Shown here: one piece after another, positions 22,357-30,160 of the stretch | Position numbering within the stretch: the first letter of the stretch is position 1 | How the letters are laid out: every line of letters begins with the position of its first letter | NCBI RefSeq assembly: GCF_031180975.1 | Contig: NZ_JAPSLI010000012.1 | Location: 1-64,000, forward strand | Direction: 5' to 3' | DNA from: Microbacterium sp. | GTDB taxonomy: Bacteria; Actinomycetota; Actinomycetes; Actinomycetales; Microbacteriaceae | Length of the DNA: 64,000 nt | Translations under genes and position numbers: made by a program | Notes under the pieces: model-generated | What the model was told of the DNA's origin: nothing | Database searches by the model: none | The model's input: only the letters and a program-made list of their open reading frames with translations

Positions 22357-23264
22357 GAGCGCTTCTCCTTGCGGGTCTTGTCCAGCAGGGACAGATCGAC
22401 CGTGCCGGTCTGCAGCTTGGTGTCGTCGATCGGTTCGTCCTCGACGCCCAGATAGGCCTCGATCACGACCGGATCGTTCTTGATCTGCTCGGGTGTGCCG
22501 ACCGCGATCTCCTTGCCGTAGTTCAGCACCACGATGCGCTCCGCGAGCTCCATGATCAGCCCCATGTCGTGCTCGATCAGCACCACTGACACCCCGAGGT
22601 CGCGGATGCGGCGGATCAGGTCCATCAGCATCTGCTTCTCGTTGAAGTTCAGGCCGGCGGCGGGCTCGTCGAGCAGCAGCAGCTTCGGGCCGGTGGCCAG
22701 CGCGCGGGCGATCTCGACTCGGCGCTGCTCCCCGTACGGCAGCTGGGTGACGTAGAGGTTCTCATCCCCGGTGAACCCGACGAAGTCGAGCCACCCCCTG
22801 GCCTGCTCGGTGCACTCCTGCTCCGCGCGCCGGTACCCGGGCGTGTGCAGCAGCGTCGCCCAGAAACCTTCCCGCAGGGTCGCGTGCATGGCCGTCTTGA
22901 CGTTGTCGAGCACGCTGAGCTCACGGAACAGGCGCAGGTTCTGGAAGGTGCGCGCCATGCCCCACTTGGTCACCCGCGACGGCAGCACCCGGTAGAAGCC
23001 GAAGCTCTGCAGCAGGTCGAGCAGGCGCAGCCGGCGCCAGATCGGGGGCGCCTCGCGCACGATGTCCTTGCCGTCGAACACGACGGAGCCGGATGTCGGC
23101 AGGTAGAACGCGGAGATGCAGTTGAACGCGCTCGTCTTGCCGGCGCCGTTCGGGCCGATCACCGCCAGGATCTCGCCGTGCTGGACGGAGAAGCTCAGGC
23201 CATCGACCGCCTTCACGCCGCCGAAGTGCAGGCGCAGGTCCTTGACCTCCAGCAGCGCGCTCAT
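22353..23264 (-). CDS. livG: Branched-chain-type amino acid ABC transporter ATPase (LivG-like)
   Basis: This ATPase of 303 residues, longer than a minimal LivG, has Walker A GPNGAGKTS, the signature LPYGEQRRVEIARAL, Walker B LLLLDEPAAGLN, and the C-terminal EAYLG motif of LivG followed by an extra tail of about 30 residues. The ATG at 23264 overlaps the livM stop. It pairs with LivF. Confidence 0.92.
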   Translation of the reverse strand: MSALLEVKDLRLHFGGVKAVDGLSFSVQHGEILAVIGPNGAGKTSAFNCISAFYLPTSGSVVFDGKDIVREAPPIWRRLRLLDLLQSFGFYRVLPSRVTKWGMARTFQNLRLFRELSVLDNVKTAMHATLREGFWATLLHTPGYRRAEQECTEQARGWLDFVGFTGDENLYVTQLPYGEQRRVEIARALATGPKLLLLDEPAAGLNFNEKQMLMDLIRRIRDLGVSVVLIEHDMGLIMELAERIVVLNYGKEIAVGTPEQIKNDPVVIEAYLGVEDEPIDDTKLQTGTVDLSLLDKTRKEKRS

Positions 23265-24418
23265 CGGCCCTCCTCCCCTTCGACGGGCTCGAGATCCTCG
23301 TTGTCGGTGGCCGCCGGCACCGCCATGAACCCGGCGGTGGGCGGCGGCTCGGGGCGCGTGCGCTTCAGCCACGGCAGCACCGCGGTCGCCGGCCACAGCC
23401 CCGCCGGCCGGAACAGCATGACGACGATCAGCAGGATGCCGAAGATCAGGAAGCGCCACTCGGAGAAGTCGCGCAGCAGTTCGGGTGCGAGCGAGACGAA
23501 CAGCGCACCGATGATGACGCCGGGCGTGGACCCCATGCCGCCGAGCACGACGGCCATCAGGATCAGCGCGGAGTACAGGAACTGGAAGCTGTTCGGGCTG
23601 ATGGCCGACAGGTGCGTCGCCATCAGCTGACCGGCGATTCCCGCCCAGACCGCGCCGATGATGTAGGCGGTGATCTTCGCGACGTAGGTGTTGATGCCCA
23701 TCGCCTCGGCGGCGTCCTCGTCGTCGCGGACGGCCTTCCAGGCGCGGCCCAGACGGCCCTTCGCGAGCCGGCCGGCGCCGATGATGCCGACCAGCACGAC
23801 GACAGCGGCGACGAAGTAGTAGAAGACGACGCGCTGCGGGAACTCCAGGCCGAACAGCACGAAACCGTCGGCGAAGCTCCAGTCGCCGAACGTCCAGGTC
23901 GGGATGCCGTGGATGCCGGACGGGCCTCCGGTGATGTCGAGGTTGTTCGCCGTGATGCGGATGATCTCACCGAACCCGAGCGTGACGATGGCGAGATAGT
24001 CGCTGCGCAGGCGCAGCGTGGGCGCGCCGATCACGATGCCGGCGAGGACGCACGCCAGGATCGTGGCGGGCAGCGCCGCCCACATCGGCCATCCCAAGAC
24101 GGTGGTGAGGATGCCGGAGATGTAGGCCCCGACGGCGAAGAACGCGATGTACCCGAGGTCGAGCAGTCCGGCGAAGCCGACCACGACGTTCAGTCCCATG
24201 CACAGCATGATGTAGATCAGCGCGCTGGTGGCGATCGACATCGTGTAGCGGGAGGCGTCCAGGAAGGGAAGCACGACCAGGAGCACGACGCACAGCGCGC
24301 CGAGCGCGCGGAGGAAGCCCTGGTTCGAGCTGAACACGCCGCGGTCGGACGCCGGGCGGTCGAACAGCGGGGACGGCGCGCGCAGTGCGGTGTCTGCGGT
24401 GGGAGCGGACCGGGACAT
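23261..24418 (-). CDS. livM: ABC transporter permease (LivM-like)
   Basis: This membrane protein of about 385 residues has a long N-terminal cytoplasmic segment and the LivM core (MGLNVVVGFAGLLDLGYIAFFA, and TLGFGEIIR for coupling to the ATPase). The ATG at 24418 lies 1 nt after the livH stop. The acidic C-terminal tail (EDLEPVEGEEGR) is encoded by DNA resembling the REP-like repeat seen in argC. Confidence 0.92.
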   Translation of the reverse strand: MSRSAPTADTALRAPSPLFDRPASDRGVFSSNQGFLRALGALCVVLLVVLPFLDASRYTMSIATSALIYIMLCMGLNVVVGFAGLLDLGYIAFFAVGAYISGILTTVLGWPMWAALPATILACVLAGIVIGAPTLRLRSDYLAIVTLGFGEIIRITANNLDITGGPSGIHGIPTWTFGDWSFADGFVLFGLEFPQRVVFYYFVAAVVVLVGIIGAGRLAKGRLGRAWKAVRDDEDAAEAMGINTYVAKITAYIIGAVWAGIAGQLMATHLSAISPNSFQFLYSALILMAVVLGGMGSTPGVIIGALFVSLAPELLRDFSEWRFLIFGILLIVVMLFRPAGLWPATAVLPWLKRTRPEPPPTAGFMAVPAATDNEDLEPVEGEEGR

Positions 24419-24419
24419 G

Positions 24420-25310
24420 TCACATCCTCTCGACGACGCGGGCACCGAGGATGCCGGTCGGTTTGAAGGTGAGGAACAGGATGAGGAACGCGAACGAGAA
24501 CACGTCGCGCCATTCGCCGCCGAACCAGTGCGAGCCGAACGACTCGAGAAGGCCCAGCAGCAGGCCGCCGAGCATGGCGCCGTACAGGTTGCCGATGCCG
24601 CCGATCACCGCCGCCGTGAACGCCTTCAACCCGATGATGAAGCCCATCAGGAAGTCGATCGAACCGTAGTACGCGCCGGCCATGACACCCGCCGCGCCGG
24701 CGAGGGCGGAGCCGATGAAGAAGACCGTCGCGATCACGCGGTTGACGTTGATGCCCATGAGCTGGGCGCCCTGCGGGTCCAGCGCGATGGCGCGCATCGC
24801 GCGCCCCTGCCTGGTGCGCTCCACGATGTGCGCCAGCACGAGCATGAGCGCCGCGGCGATCACGACCAGCACGATCTGCGACGCGGTGATGCGCATGCCG
24901 GCGAAGTCGAACCCGCTGGACGCGAGACGCACGGGGAACGCCTCGGGGTTCGGTCCGAAGATCTGCCGCACGGCGTACTCGAGCGTGAACGAGACGCCGA
25001 TCGCGGTGATCAGCACGGCGAGCCGCGGGCTCTTGCGCAGCGGCCGGTAGGCGATGCGCTCGATGCCGACGCCGATGAGGCCGGTGGTGACCATCGACAG
25101 CAGCAGGATCACCAGCAGCAGGGGGATCGACGACTCCCTGGAGATGCCGAAGGCCGACATGGTGGCGAAGCCGGCGAACGCGCCGAGCATATAGATGTCG
25201 CCGTGGGCGAAGTTCAGCAGCTTGATGATCCCGTAGACCATGCTGTAGCCGAGGGCGACGAGGGCGTAGAACGAGCCGACGATCAGCCCGTTCCAGATGA
25301 GTTGCATCAC
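24420..25310 (-). CDS. livH: ABC transporter permease (LivH-like)
   Basis: This permease of 296 residues has the LivH core (NGLIVGSFYALVALGYSMVYG, NFAHGD, and a late GGIGNLYGAMLGGLLLG segment). It follows the binding-protein gene after a gap that holds a strong hairpin, suggesting that less permease than binding protein is made. Confidence 0.92.
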   Translation of the reverse strand: MMQLIWNGLIVGSFYALVALGYSMVYGIIKLLNFAHGDIYMLGAFAGFATMSAFGISRESSIPLLLVILLLSMVTTGLIGVGIERIAYRPLRKSPRLAVLITAIGVSFTLEYAVRQIFGPNPEAFPVRLASSGFDFAGMRITASQIVLVVIAAALMLVLAHIVERTRQGRAMRAIALDPQGAQLMGINVNRVIATVFFIGSALAGAAGVMAGAYYGSIDFLMGFIIGLKAFTAAVIGGIGNLYGAMLGGLLLGLLESFGSHWFGGEWRDVFSFAFLILFLTFKPTGILGARVVERM

Positions 25311-25343
25311 TGCGGATGTCCTTCGCGTCGGGGGACGCCGGCG

Positions 25344-25371
25344 GAGCGGGGCGGCTCGCGCCGCCCCGCTC
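25344..25371. terminator. Intercistronic hairpin between the binding-protein gene and livH
   Basis: A perfect 12-bp stem GAGCGGGGCGGC / GCCGCCCCGCTC with a 4-nt loop lies 6 nt beyond the binding-protein stop codon. There is no U-run. It could act as a partial terminator or as a 3' barrier to exonucleases that stabilises the binding-protein mRNA. Confidence 0.75.
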
Positions 25372-25377
25372 GTCGGT

Positions 25378-26562
25378 TCAGTCCTGCAGGTCGTCCTCGA
25401 GCACGAAGTTGCCGGTGGCCGGGTCGATCGCCACGATGACGAAGCCGCCGCCGGACAGGGTGTGGTCCTCGGTGAACGTCAGCGGACCGGCGAAGGTGTC
25501 GAAGTCCTTCAGACCCTCGAGCGCCGCGACGACCTCGTCGAAGTCCGTGCTGCCGGCCTCCTTGATGGCCTCCGCCACCACGCGCACGGCGTCGTAGGAC
25601 TGCGTCGAGTACGGGCCGGGGGCGCTTCCCGCGAGCTTCTCGTAGTCGGCGATCCAGTCGTCGGCACCCTCGATCATGTCGGGGGTCTGGGTGAAGGTGC
25701 CCAACACGTTCTCCGTGTAGCCGTCGCCGGCGATCTCGGCGAACTTGGCGTCGACCGAACCGTCGCCGACCAGGAAGGTGCCGTCGTACCCGGCATCCGT
25801 CGCCTGCCGGACGATCAGGCCGCCCTCCTGGTAGTAGCCGGTCCAGTACGCCAGGTCCGGCTTCGCGGACGTGAGCTGGGTCGCGACCGCCGAGTAGTCG
25901 TTCTCGCCCGGGGTGACGGTCGCCTCGAAGGCGACGGTCAGCCCCGCCTCCTTCGCCTGCTCGACGAACGACTTCGCGAGGTCGGCGGAGTACGCCGTGG
26001 CGTCGTCGATCGCCGCCACGGTCTTGGCGCCGCTCTTCTGCGCGTAGGCGACGGCGGCCTGCGCCTGCTGCGTGCCGGTGCCGTTGATGAGGAAGACGCC
26101 GGGCAGCTTCTGCTTGACCAGTTCGTTCGAGTTCGCTGCCGGGATCACCATCGGGATGCCGGCCTCGTCGAAGATCGGGAGGGTGGGCAGCGTGGCGCCG
26201 GAGCAGTAGCCGCCGACGGAGGCGACGATGCCCTCCGTGACCAGCTTGTTGGCGCCGGCGACCGCCGCGGTCGCGTCGCACGCGTCGTCCTCGACCACGA
26301 GCTCGAGCTCGCGGCCGTCGATGCCGCCGTCGGCGTTGATCTCGTCGATCGCGAGCTGGGCGCCGTTCTTCATGTAGTCGCCGAACGCCGACTCGCTTCC
26401 CGAGAACGGGGCGAGCATGCCCAGCTTGATCGGGCCGTCGCCGCCGTCGTCGTCACCGCCGTCGGATGCCAGTCCGCCGGAGCAGCCGGCGGTGAGGATG
26501 ATCGCGCCGAGCACGGCGGTGAGGGACAGAGCGCGTCGGGTGCGCGAGGTGCGGATAGGCAT
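25378..26562 (-). CDS. Amino acid ABC transporter substrate-binding lipoprotein
   Basis: This periplasmic-binding-type lipoprotein of 394 residues has a signal peptide ending in the lipobox LTAGC, followed by a Gly/Asp-rich linker. The Leu/Ile/Val-binding family fold is seen in APFSGSESAFGDYMKNG and the ELVVEDDACD segment. It delivers substrate to LivHMGF. Operator copy C lies 43-61 nt upstream, and AGGAGG precedes the ATG. Confidence 0.92.
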   Translation of the reverse strand: MPIRTSRTRRALSLTAVLGAIILTAGCSGGLASDGGDDDGGDGPIKLGMLAPFSGSESAFGDYMKNGAQLAIDEINADGGIDGRELELVVEDDACDATAAVAGANKLVTEGIVASVGGYCSGATLPTLPIFDEAGIPMVIPAANSNELVKQKLPGVFLINGTGTQQAQAAVAYAQKSGAKTVAAIDDATAYSADLAKSFVEQAKEAGLTVAFEATVTPGENDYSAVATQLTSAKPDLAYWTGYYQEGGLIVRQATDAGYDGTFLVGDGSVDAKFAEIAGDGYTENVLGTFTQTPDMIEGADDWIADYEKLAGSAPGPYSTQSYDAVRVVAEAIKEAGSTDFDEVVAALEGLKDFDTFAGPLTFTEDHTLSGGGFVIVAIDPATGNFVLEDDLQD

Positions 26563-26604
26563 GCGTTGGTCCTCCTGGGATGCTTCGTTGCAGTGCCGCG
26601 GATA

Positions 26605-26623
26605 GCATGTGACACATTACTTG
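26605..26623 (-). promoter_or_regulatory. Operator copy C, upstream of the importer operon
   Basis: It contains a perfect inverted repeat ATGTG-A-CACAT (26607-26617) within the longer shared block. On the minus strand it reads CAAGTAATGTGTCACATGC and is followed directly by TATCCG, a possible -10. Confidence 0.7.
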
Positions 26624-26678
26624 AGGAAGTCCCGGGAAGGAACCACCGAGATGAATCCGTGATGTGGGGGCCGGGGGC

Positions 26679-27371
26679 TCAGTCCTCGTCGCGCCCGCTC
26701 CACACGCCGCCGACGTGGCCGATGTGGCGACGCATCAGCGCTTCGGCTCCCTCGCCGTCGCCGGCCACCAGGAGATCGACGAGTTCGGTGTGCTCGAGGG
26801 CGGTCGCCATCAGCGCGTCCGTCTCGGCGAGGTGCGCCAGGCCCACCAGCCGGGTCTGCTGCCGGAGTTCCCGCACCACCTCGACGAGCTTCGCGTTCCC
26901 CGTGAGCTCGAGGATCCGCAGGTGGAACGTGGTGTCGGCGGTGAGGTACTCCGTGAACCGGCCCTCCCGGCCGGCGTCGACGATGCGGGCGGCGAGGTCG
27001 CGCAGCTCGGTCGCGGTGGCTTCGTCGAGCCGACCGGCGAGCCGCCTCATCGGCGGCGCCTCGAGCAGCGTGCGCACCTCGCACAGCTGGTTCAGTTCGT
27101 CCTCCGACACCTCCGTGACCTCGAAGCCACGGTTGCGCATCGGACGGAGGAAGCCGCGCCGCGCCAGGTTGAGCATGGCCTCGCGCACCGGAGTCGCGCT
27201 CACGCCGAAGTCTCCGGCGAGGGTCGGCACGGTCAGCACGGCCCCGGGCGGGATCTCGCCGGAGACGATGCGGGAGGCGAGACGGCTCTCGATCTGCTCG
27301 CGCAGGCTCTCGGCGGGCGCGAGCAGCGACTCGAAGCCGGTCACGGCGCGTGCCTCTGTGTCATGTGGCAC
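26679..27371 (-). CDS. GntR family regulator, FCD subfamily, likely regulator of the hydroxyproline genes
   Basis: The N-terminal winged helix-turn-helix (about residues 25-90, with VSATPVREAMLNLARRGFL) is followed by an FCD effector domain. The protein has 230 residues. The start could be the GTG at 27371, which has GGAGGG 7 nt upstream but lies inside operator D, or the GTG at 27344. It is encoded beside the importer, and its own start region carries a copy of the same inverted repeat, so autoregulation and control of all four units is likely. Confidence 0.85.
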   Translation of the reverse strand: MPHDTEARAVTGFESLLAPAESLREQIESRLASRIVSGEIPPGAVLTVPTLAGDFGVSATPVREAMLNLARRGFLRPMRNRGFEVTEVSEDELNQLCEVRTLLEAPPMRRLAGRLDEATATELRDLAARIVDAGREGRFTEYLTADTTFHLRILELTGNAKLVEVVRELRQQTRLVGLAHLAETDALMATALEHTELVDLLVAGDGEGAEALMRRHIGHVGGVWSGRDED

Positions 27372-27379
27372 ATATTACC
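27363..27379 (-). promoter_or_regulatory. Operator copy D, overlapping the gntR start
   Basis: A perfect inverted repeat ATGTG-G-CACAT (27363-27373) is followed by ATTACC. On the minus strand GGTAATATGTGCCACAT overlaps the GTG start codon and lies next to the ribosome-binding site. The block carries a 2-nt insertion relative to copies A-C. It suggests autoregulation. Confidence 0.65.
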
Positions 27380-27419
27380 CTCCGTAGCACCGCCGACCAG
27401 GGGTGAATCGTCCGATCCT

Positions 27420-28178
27420 TCAGCCGGCGGCGTCCGGCACCTGCCTGCTGAACGGATTCGGCGCGGCGGTGGCGTTCTCGACGACGAATGTGGCGCGCTC
27501 GGGGAGGTAGCGGTTGTCGGTGATGTCGATGATCCGGCCGTTCTGGTCGTACGTCGTGCGGCGCACCCGCAGCAGGGGCGAGCCGGGCGTGACGTCCAGC
27601 CAGCGCCCGTCCAGGTCGTCCGCCGCGACCGCGTCGATGACGTTCCGCGATCGGGTCGGCACGACGCCGTGCTCGCGGAAGGTCTGATAGATGCTGCTGT
27701 TCTCCAGATCGACGGCGAGCAGGTGCCGGCCGACGTCCATGATGTAGACGCTGCGCTCCAGCATGACCGGTTCGTCGTCGAGTCCGCGCACGCGGACGAC
27801 CGCGACGACCGGGTCCGCCTCGGGGATGTCCAGGGCGTGCGCGAGCGACGGATCGGCCAGCTTGCGGCTCACCTCGATCACTTTGCGGCTGGGTGTCCTG
27901 CCCATCGAGTCGGCCCACTCGGTGAACGAGATGTAGCTGTCGAACGGCTGTGACGGCACGGTCTTGCGCACCCGTGGCGGCGCACCCCGCCCCCCGGTGA
28001 TGAGGCCTTCGGCACGCAGCAGCGCCAGCGCCTGGCGCACGGGGCCGCGTGACGTCTCGAACTCGTCACGCAGTTTCTCCTCGCTCGGCAGGCGCATGCC
28101 CTCCCCCCATTCCCCGGAGCGGATGCGGTCGGCCATGACCGTGTAGATCCGCGAGTAGAGGGGGTGCTGCGAGGCCAT
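27420..28178 (-). CDS. GntR family regulator, HutC/UTRA subfamily
   Basis: This regulator of 252 residues has an N-terminal winged helix (about 7-70, with FETSRGPVRQALALLRAEGL) and a C-terminal UTRA effector-binding domain. UTRA domains typically sense small molecules such as sugar phosphates or histidine-pathway compounds. It lies 4 nt after the phosphatase gene and is the last gene of the importer operon. TAGGGT with a 6-nt spacer before its ATG suggests an additional promoter of its own. Confidence 0.85.
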   Translation of the reverse strand: MASQHPLYSRIYTVMADRIRSGEWGEGMRLPSEEKLRDEFETSRGPVRQALALLRAEGLITGGRGAPPRVRKTVPSQPFDSYISFTEWADSMGRTPSRKVIEVSRKLADPSLAHALDIPEADPVVAVVRVRGLDDEPVMLERSVYIMDVGRHLLAVDLENSSIYQTFREHGVVPTRSRNVIDAVAADDLDGRWLDVTPGSPLLRVRRTTYDQNGRIIDITDNRYLPERATFVVENATAAPNPFSRQVPDAAG

Positions 28179-28182
28179 GCCG

Positions 28183-29016
28183 TTACCCTATCGCCCGGGT
28201 TCCGACCGGCCCGGCGACGGCAGCGCCGGCGCCGTTGAGGGCCTCCAGCGCCCGGGCGTGCAGCTCCGGCGTCGCCGCCGCGACGCACGCGCGCGGGTCG
28301 CGGATGGTCAGCGGGGCCCCCTCGCCGTCGGTGATGACACCGCCCGCGCCCTCGATGATCGGGACGAGCGCGCAGACGTCGTACGCGCCGATGCCCCCGC
28401 TGTACGCCGCGACGTCGATGGCCCCCGCGGCGAGCCGACCGAAGCCGTACGAGGCGGCGCCGAAGACGCTCCACGCCGCCCGCGCCATCAGCGTGCGCAG
28501 GCCGTCACGATGTTCGTCGAGGACGTTGTCCGGCTGGCTCCAGCTGAGCGTCGCCCCGTCCAACTCGGTGCGTCCGCTGGTCCTGATCTCGCGGTCGTTG
28601 AGCGTCGTCGGTCTGCCCTGCACCCCGAGCCAGCGATCCTGCGACACCGACGCGTCCATCATCCCGACCACGGGGGTGCCCTGCTGGCAGAGCGCCACGA
28701 GCGTGGTGAACACGGGGACGCCTGCCACGAACGATTTCGTGCCGTCGATCGGGTCCATGATCCACACGAATTCCGCGTCGGCGCGTTCGGGCGGGAACTC
28801 CTCGCCGATGATGCCGTGGTCGGGGAACCGCTCCTGGATCATCGTGCGCAGCGTCGCTTCGACTCCCCGGTCGAACTCGGTGACGGGGCTCTGATCCTCC
28901 TTGGTCTCGAAGCGGCTGTCGTCGTGCCGCTCCCGGAGGACCCGCCGCGCGGCGTCGCCGAGTTCCGCGATGAAGTCGGTGAACTCGGTGAGCCGCGGGT
29001 GGTCGGCGAATGTCAT
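28183..29016 (-). CDS. Inositol monophosphatase family phosphatase
   Basis: This Mg-dependent phosphatase of about 277 residues has metal-site motifs GEE (71-73), DPIDGTKSF (88-96) and GGIGAYDVCAL. It resembles the actinobacterial HisN/IMPase-like group, but the his genes lie elsewhere in the window. Here it stands in an operon with an Afu-type importer and a UTRA regulator. An attractive reading is hydrolysis of an imported phosphorylated compound. The ATG at 29016 has GAAAGG upstream and matches the usual N-terminus. Confidence 0.85.
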   Translation of the reverse strand: MTFADHPRLTEFTDFIAELGDAARRVLRERHDDSRFETKEDQSPVTEFDRGVEATLRTMIQERFPDHGIIGEEFPPERADAEFVWIMDPIDGTKSFVAGVPVFTTLVALCQQGTPVVGMMDASVSQDRWLGVQGRPTTLNDREIRTSGRTELDGATLSWSQPDNVLDEHRDGLRTLMARAAWSVFGAASYGFGRLAAGAIDVAAYSGGIGAYDVCALVPIIEGAGGVITDGEGAPLTIRDPRACVAAATPELHARALEALNGAGAAVAGPVGTRAIG

Positions 29017-29035
29017 GGGATGCCTTTCGGTCGGC

Positions 29036-29092
29036 GCGGTGGTGCGGTGCGGTCCCGCCACGGTGCGGTGCGGTCCCGCCACGCACCACCGC
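29036..29092. repeat. 21-bp tandem repeat inside an inverted repeat, between two operon genes
   Basis: Two copies of a 21-bp unit beginning GGTGCGGTGCGG (29041-29061 and 29062-29082) lie within flanking arms GCGGTGGTGC (29036-29045) and GCACCACCGC (29083-29092). The whole can fold as a hairpin right after the binding-protein stop codon, as in the other two ABC operons of this window. Confidence 0.8.
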
Positions 29093-29102
29093 GACGTCGG
29101 TG

Positions 29103-30119
29103 CTAGAGCGTTGCCCAGAAGGCGAGGAAGTCCTGCCGCCCCTGCTCGTCCTGCTCCTCGTGGATGTCGACGATCTCCAGGTCGTCGAGCGCCTTGAACT
29201 CGACGAACTCGGTGACGTCGATGTCCTCCCGGCTGGGACGGCGGAACGACTGAGCGAGGTTCTCCTCCTGGGTCTCCTTGGCGAGGATGACGTCGACGAG
29301 CGCCTTCGCGCCGTCCGGGTTGGGTCCGTCCTTGACGATGAAGACCGCGTCGTGCTCGACGAAGGTGCCGTCCTCGGGATAGACCATCTCCACGCCGGCC
29401 TGTCCGCCCGCGATGTAGGGGTAGATGTTCGACTCGTAGCCGATCGACACGGCGTACTCGCCCTGGGCGACTGCCGGGTACACGTTGCCGGAGCTCTCGG
29501 TGATGTCCAGGTTCGCGGCGAGCTTGGCGAAGTCCTCCTCACCGAGCAGCTTGTACGCACCGTACAGCGCCGTCAGCGCGGTCGAGGACTGCGCGGGGTC
29601 GGCCGAGATGATCTTGCCCTTCCACTCCGGTTCGGTGAGCTCCTCCCAGGTGGTGGGCGCCTCGCCCCCGTCGATCTGGTCGGTGTTGACCATCAGGGCC
29701 ACGACGTGGGTGTTGGTCGCCGTCCAGCGCTCGTCGGGGTCGATCAGCTCGTCGGGGATCGCATCCGCCTCCGGGGAGCGGTACGGCTCGATGAGCTCGG
29801 CGTACGCCTCGAACGAGGACCCGGGAGCGCTGTAGAACACGTCCGCGGCCGGCGCCGACGCCTCGGACTCGATGCGCTGCAGCAGCGGTCCGGTGCTGCC
29901 TGCGACCACGTCCACCTCCACCGCCGGATCGTGAGCGGCGGCGGCATCCGTCACGACGCCGATGGTCGTCTCGTTGTTCGAGCTGTACATCACGGCCGAG
30001 AGCGGACCGCCCTCGCCGCCGCCGTCGCCTCCGGCGGCGCCGGCTGAGCAGCCGGTGAGGATGAGGACGGCCGCCGAGGCGAGCGCACCGAGGGTGAGGA
30101 TTCGTCGAGTGGGCATCAT
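29103..30119 (-). CDS. ABC transporter substrate-binding lipoprotein (FbpA/AfuA-like)
   Basis: This lipoprotein of about 338 residues has the lipobox ILTGC near residue 24. The body matches class-II-type binding proteins of the Fe(III)/phosphonate/sugar-phosphate group (NTDQI, PTTWEELTEPEWKGKI, ADPAQSSTA, YEDG segments). Sequence alone does not separate iron from organophosphate binding. The neighbouring phosphatase favours an organic phosphate. GGAG lies 2 nt before the first of two consecutive ATGs, so the second (30116) may be used. Confidence 0.87.
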   Translation of the reverse strand: MMPTRRILTLGALASAAVLILTGCSAGAAGGDGGGEGGPLSAVMYSSNNETTIGVVTDAAAAHDPAVEVDVVAGSTGPLLQRIESEASAPAADVFYSAPGSSFEAYAELIEPYRSPEADAIPDELIDPDERWTATNTHVVALMVNTDQIDGGEAPTTWEELTEPEWKGKIISADPAQSSTALTALYGAYKLLGEEDFAKLAANLDITESSGNVYPAVAQGEYAVSIGYESNIYPYIAGGQAGVEMVYPEDGTFVEHDAVFIVKDGPNPDGAKALVDVILAKETQEENLAQSFRRPSREDIDVTEFVEFKALDDLEIVDIHEEQDEQGRQDFLAFWATL

Positions 30120-30160
30120 TGCTCCAAGGGTTCGGGTGACGGGTGGTTTCGGGTGAGGGG

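Noticed and set aside
12560-27371. Horizontally acquired island
   Set aside because: Codon use and GC content look like the flanking genes, and there is no integrase, tRNA target or direct repeat at the borders.
28183-29016. Histidinol-phosphatase hisN
   Set aside because: Sequence could allow it, but the gene sits in an importer operon far from hisC-B-H; left as an IMPase-family phosphatase.
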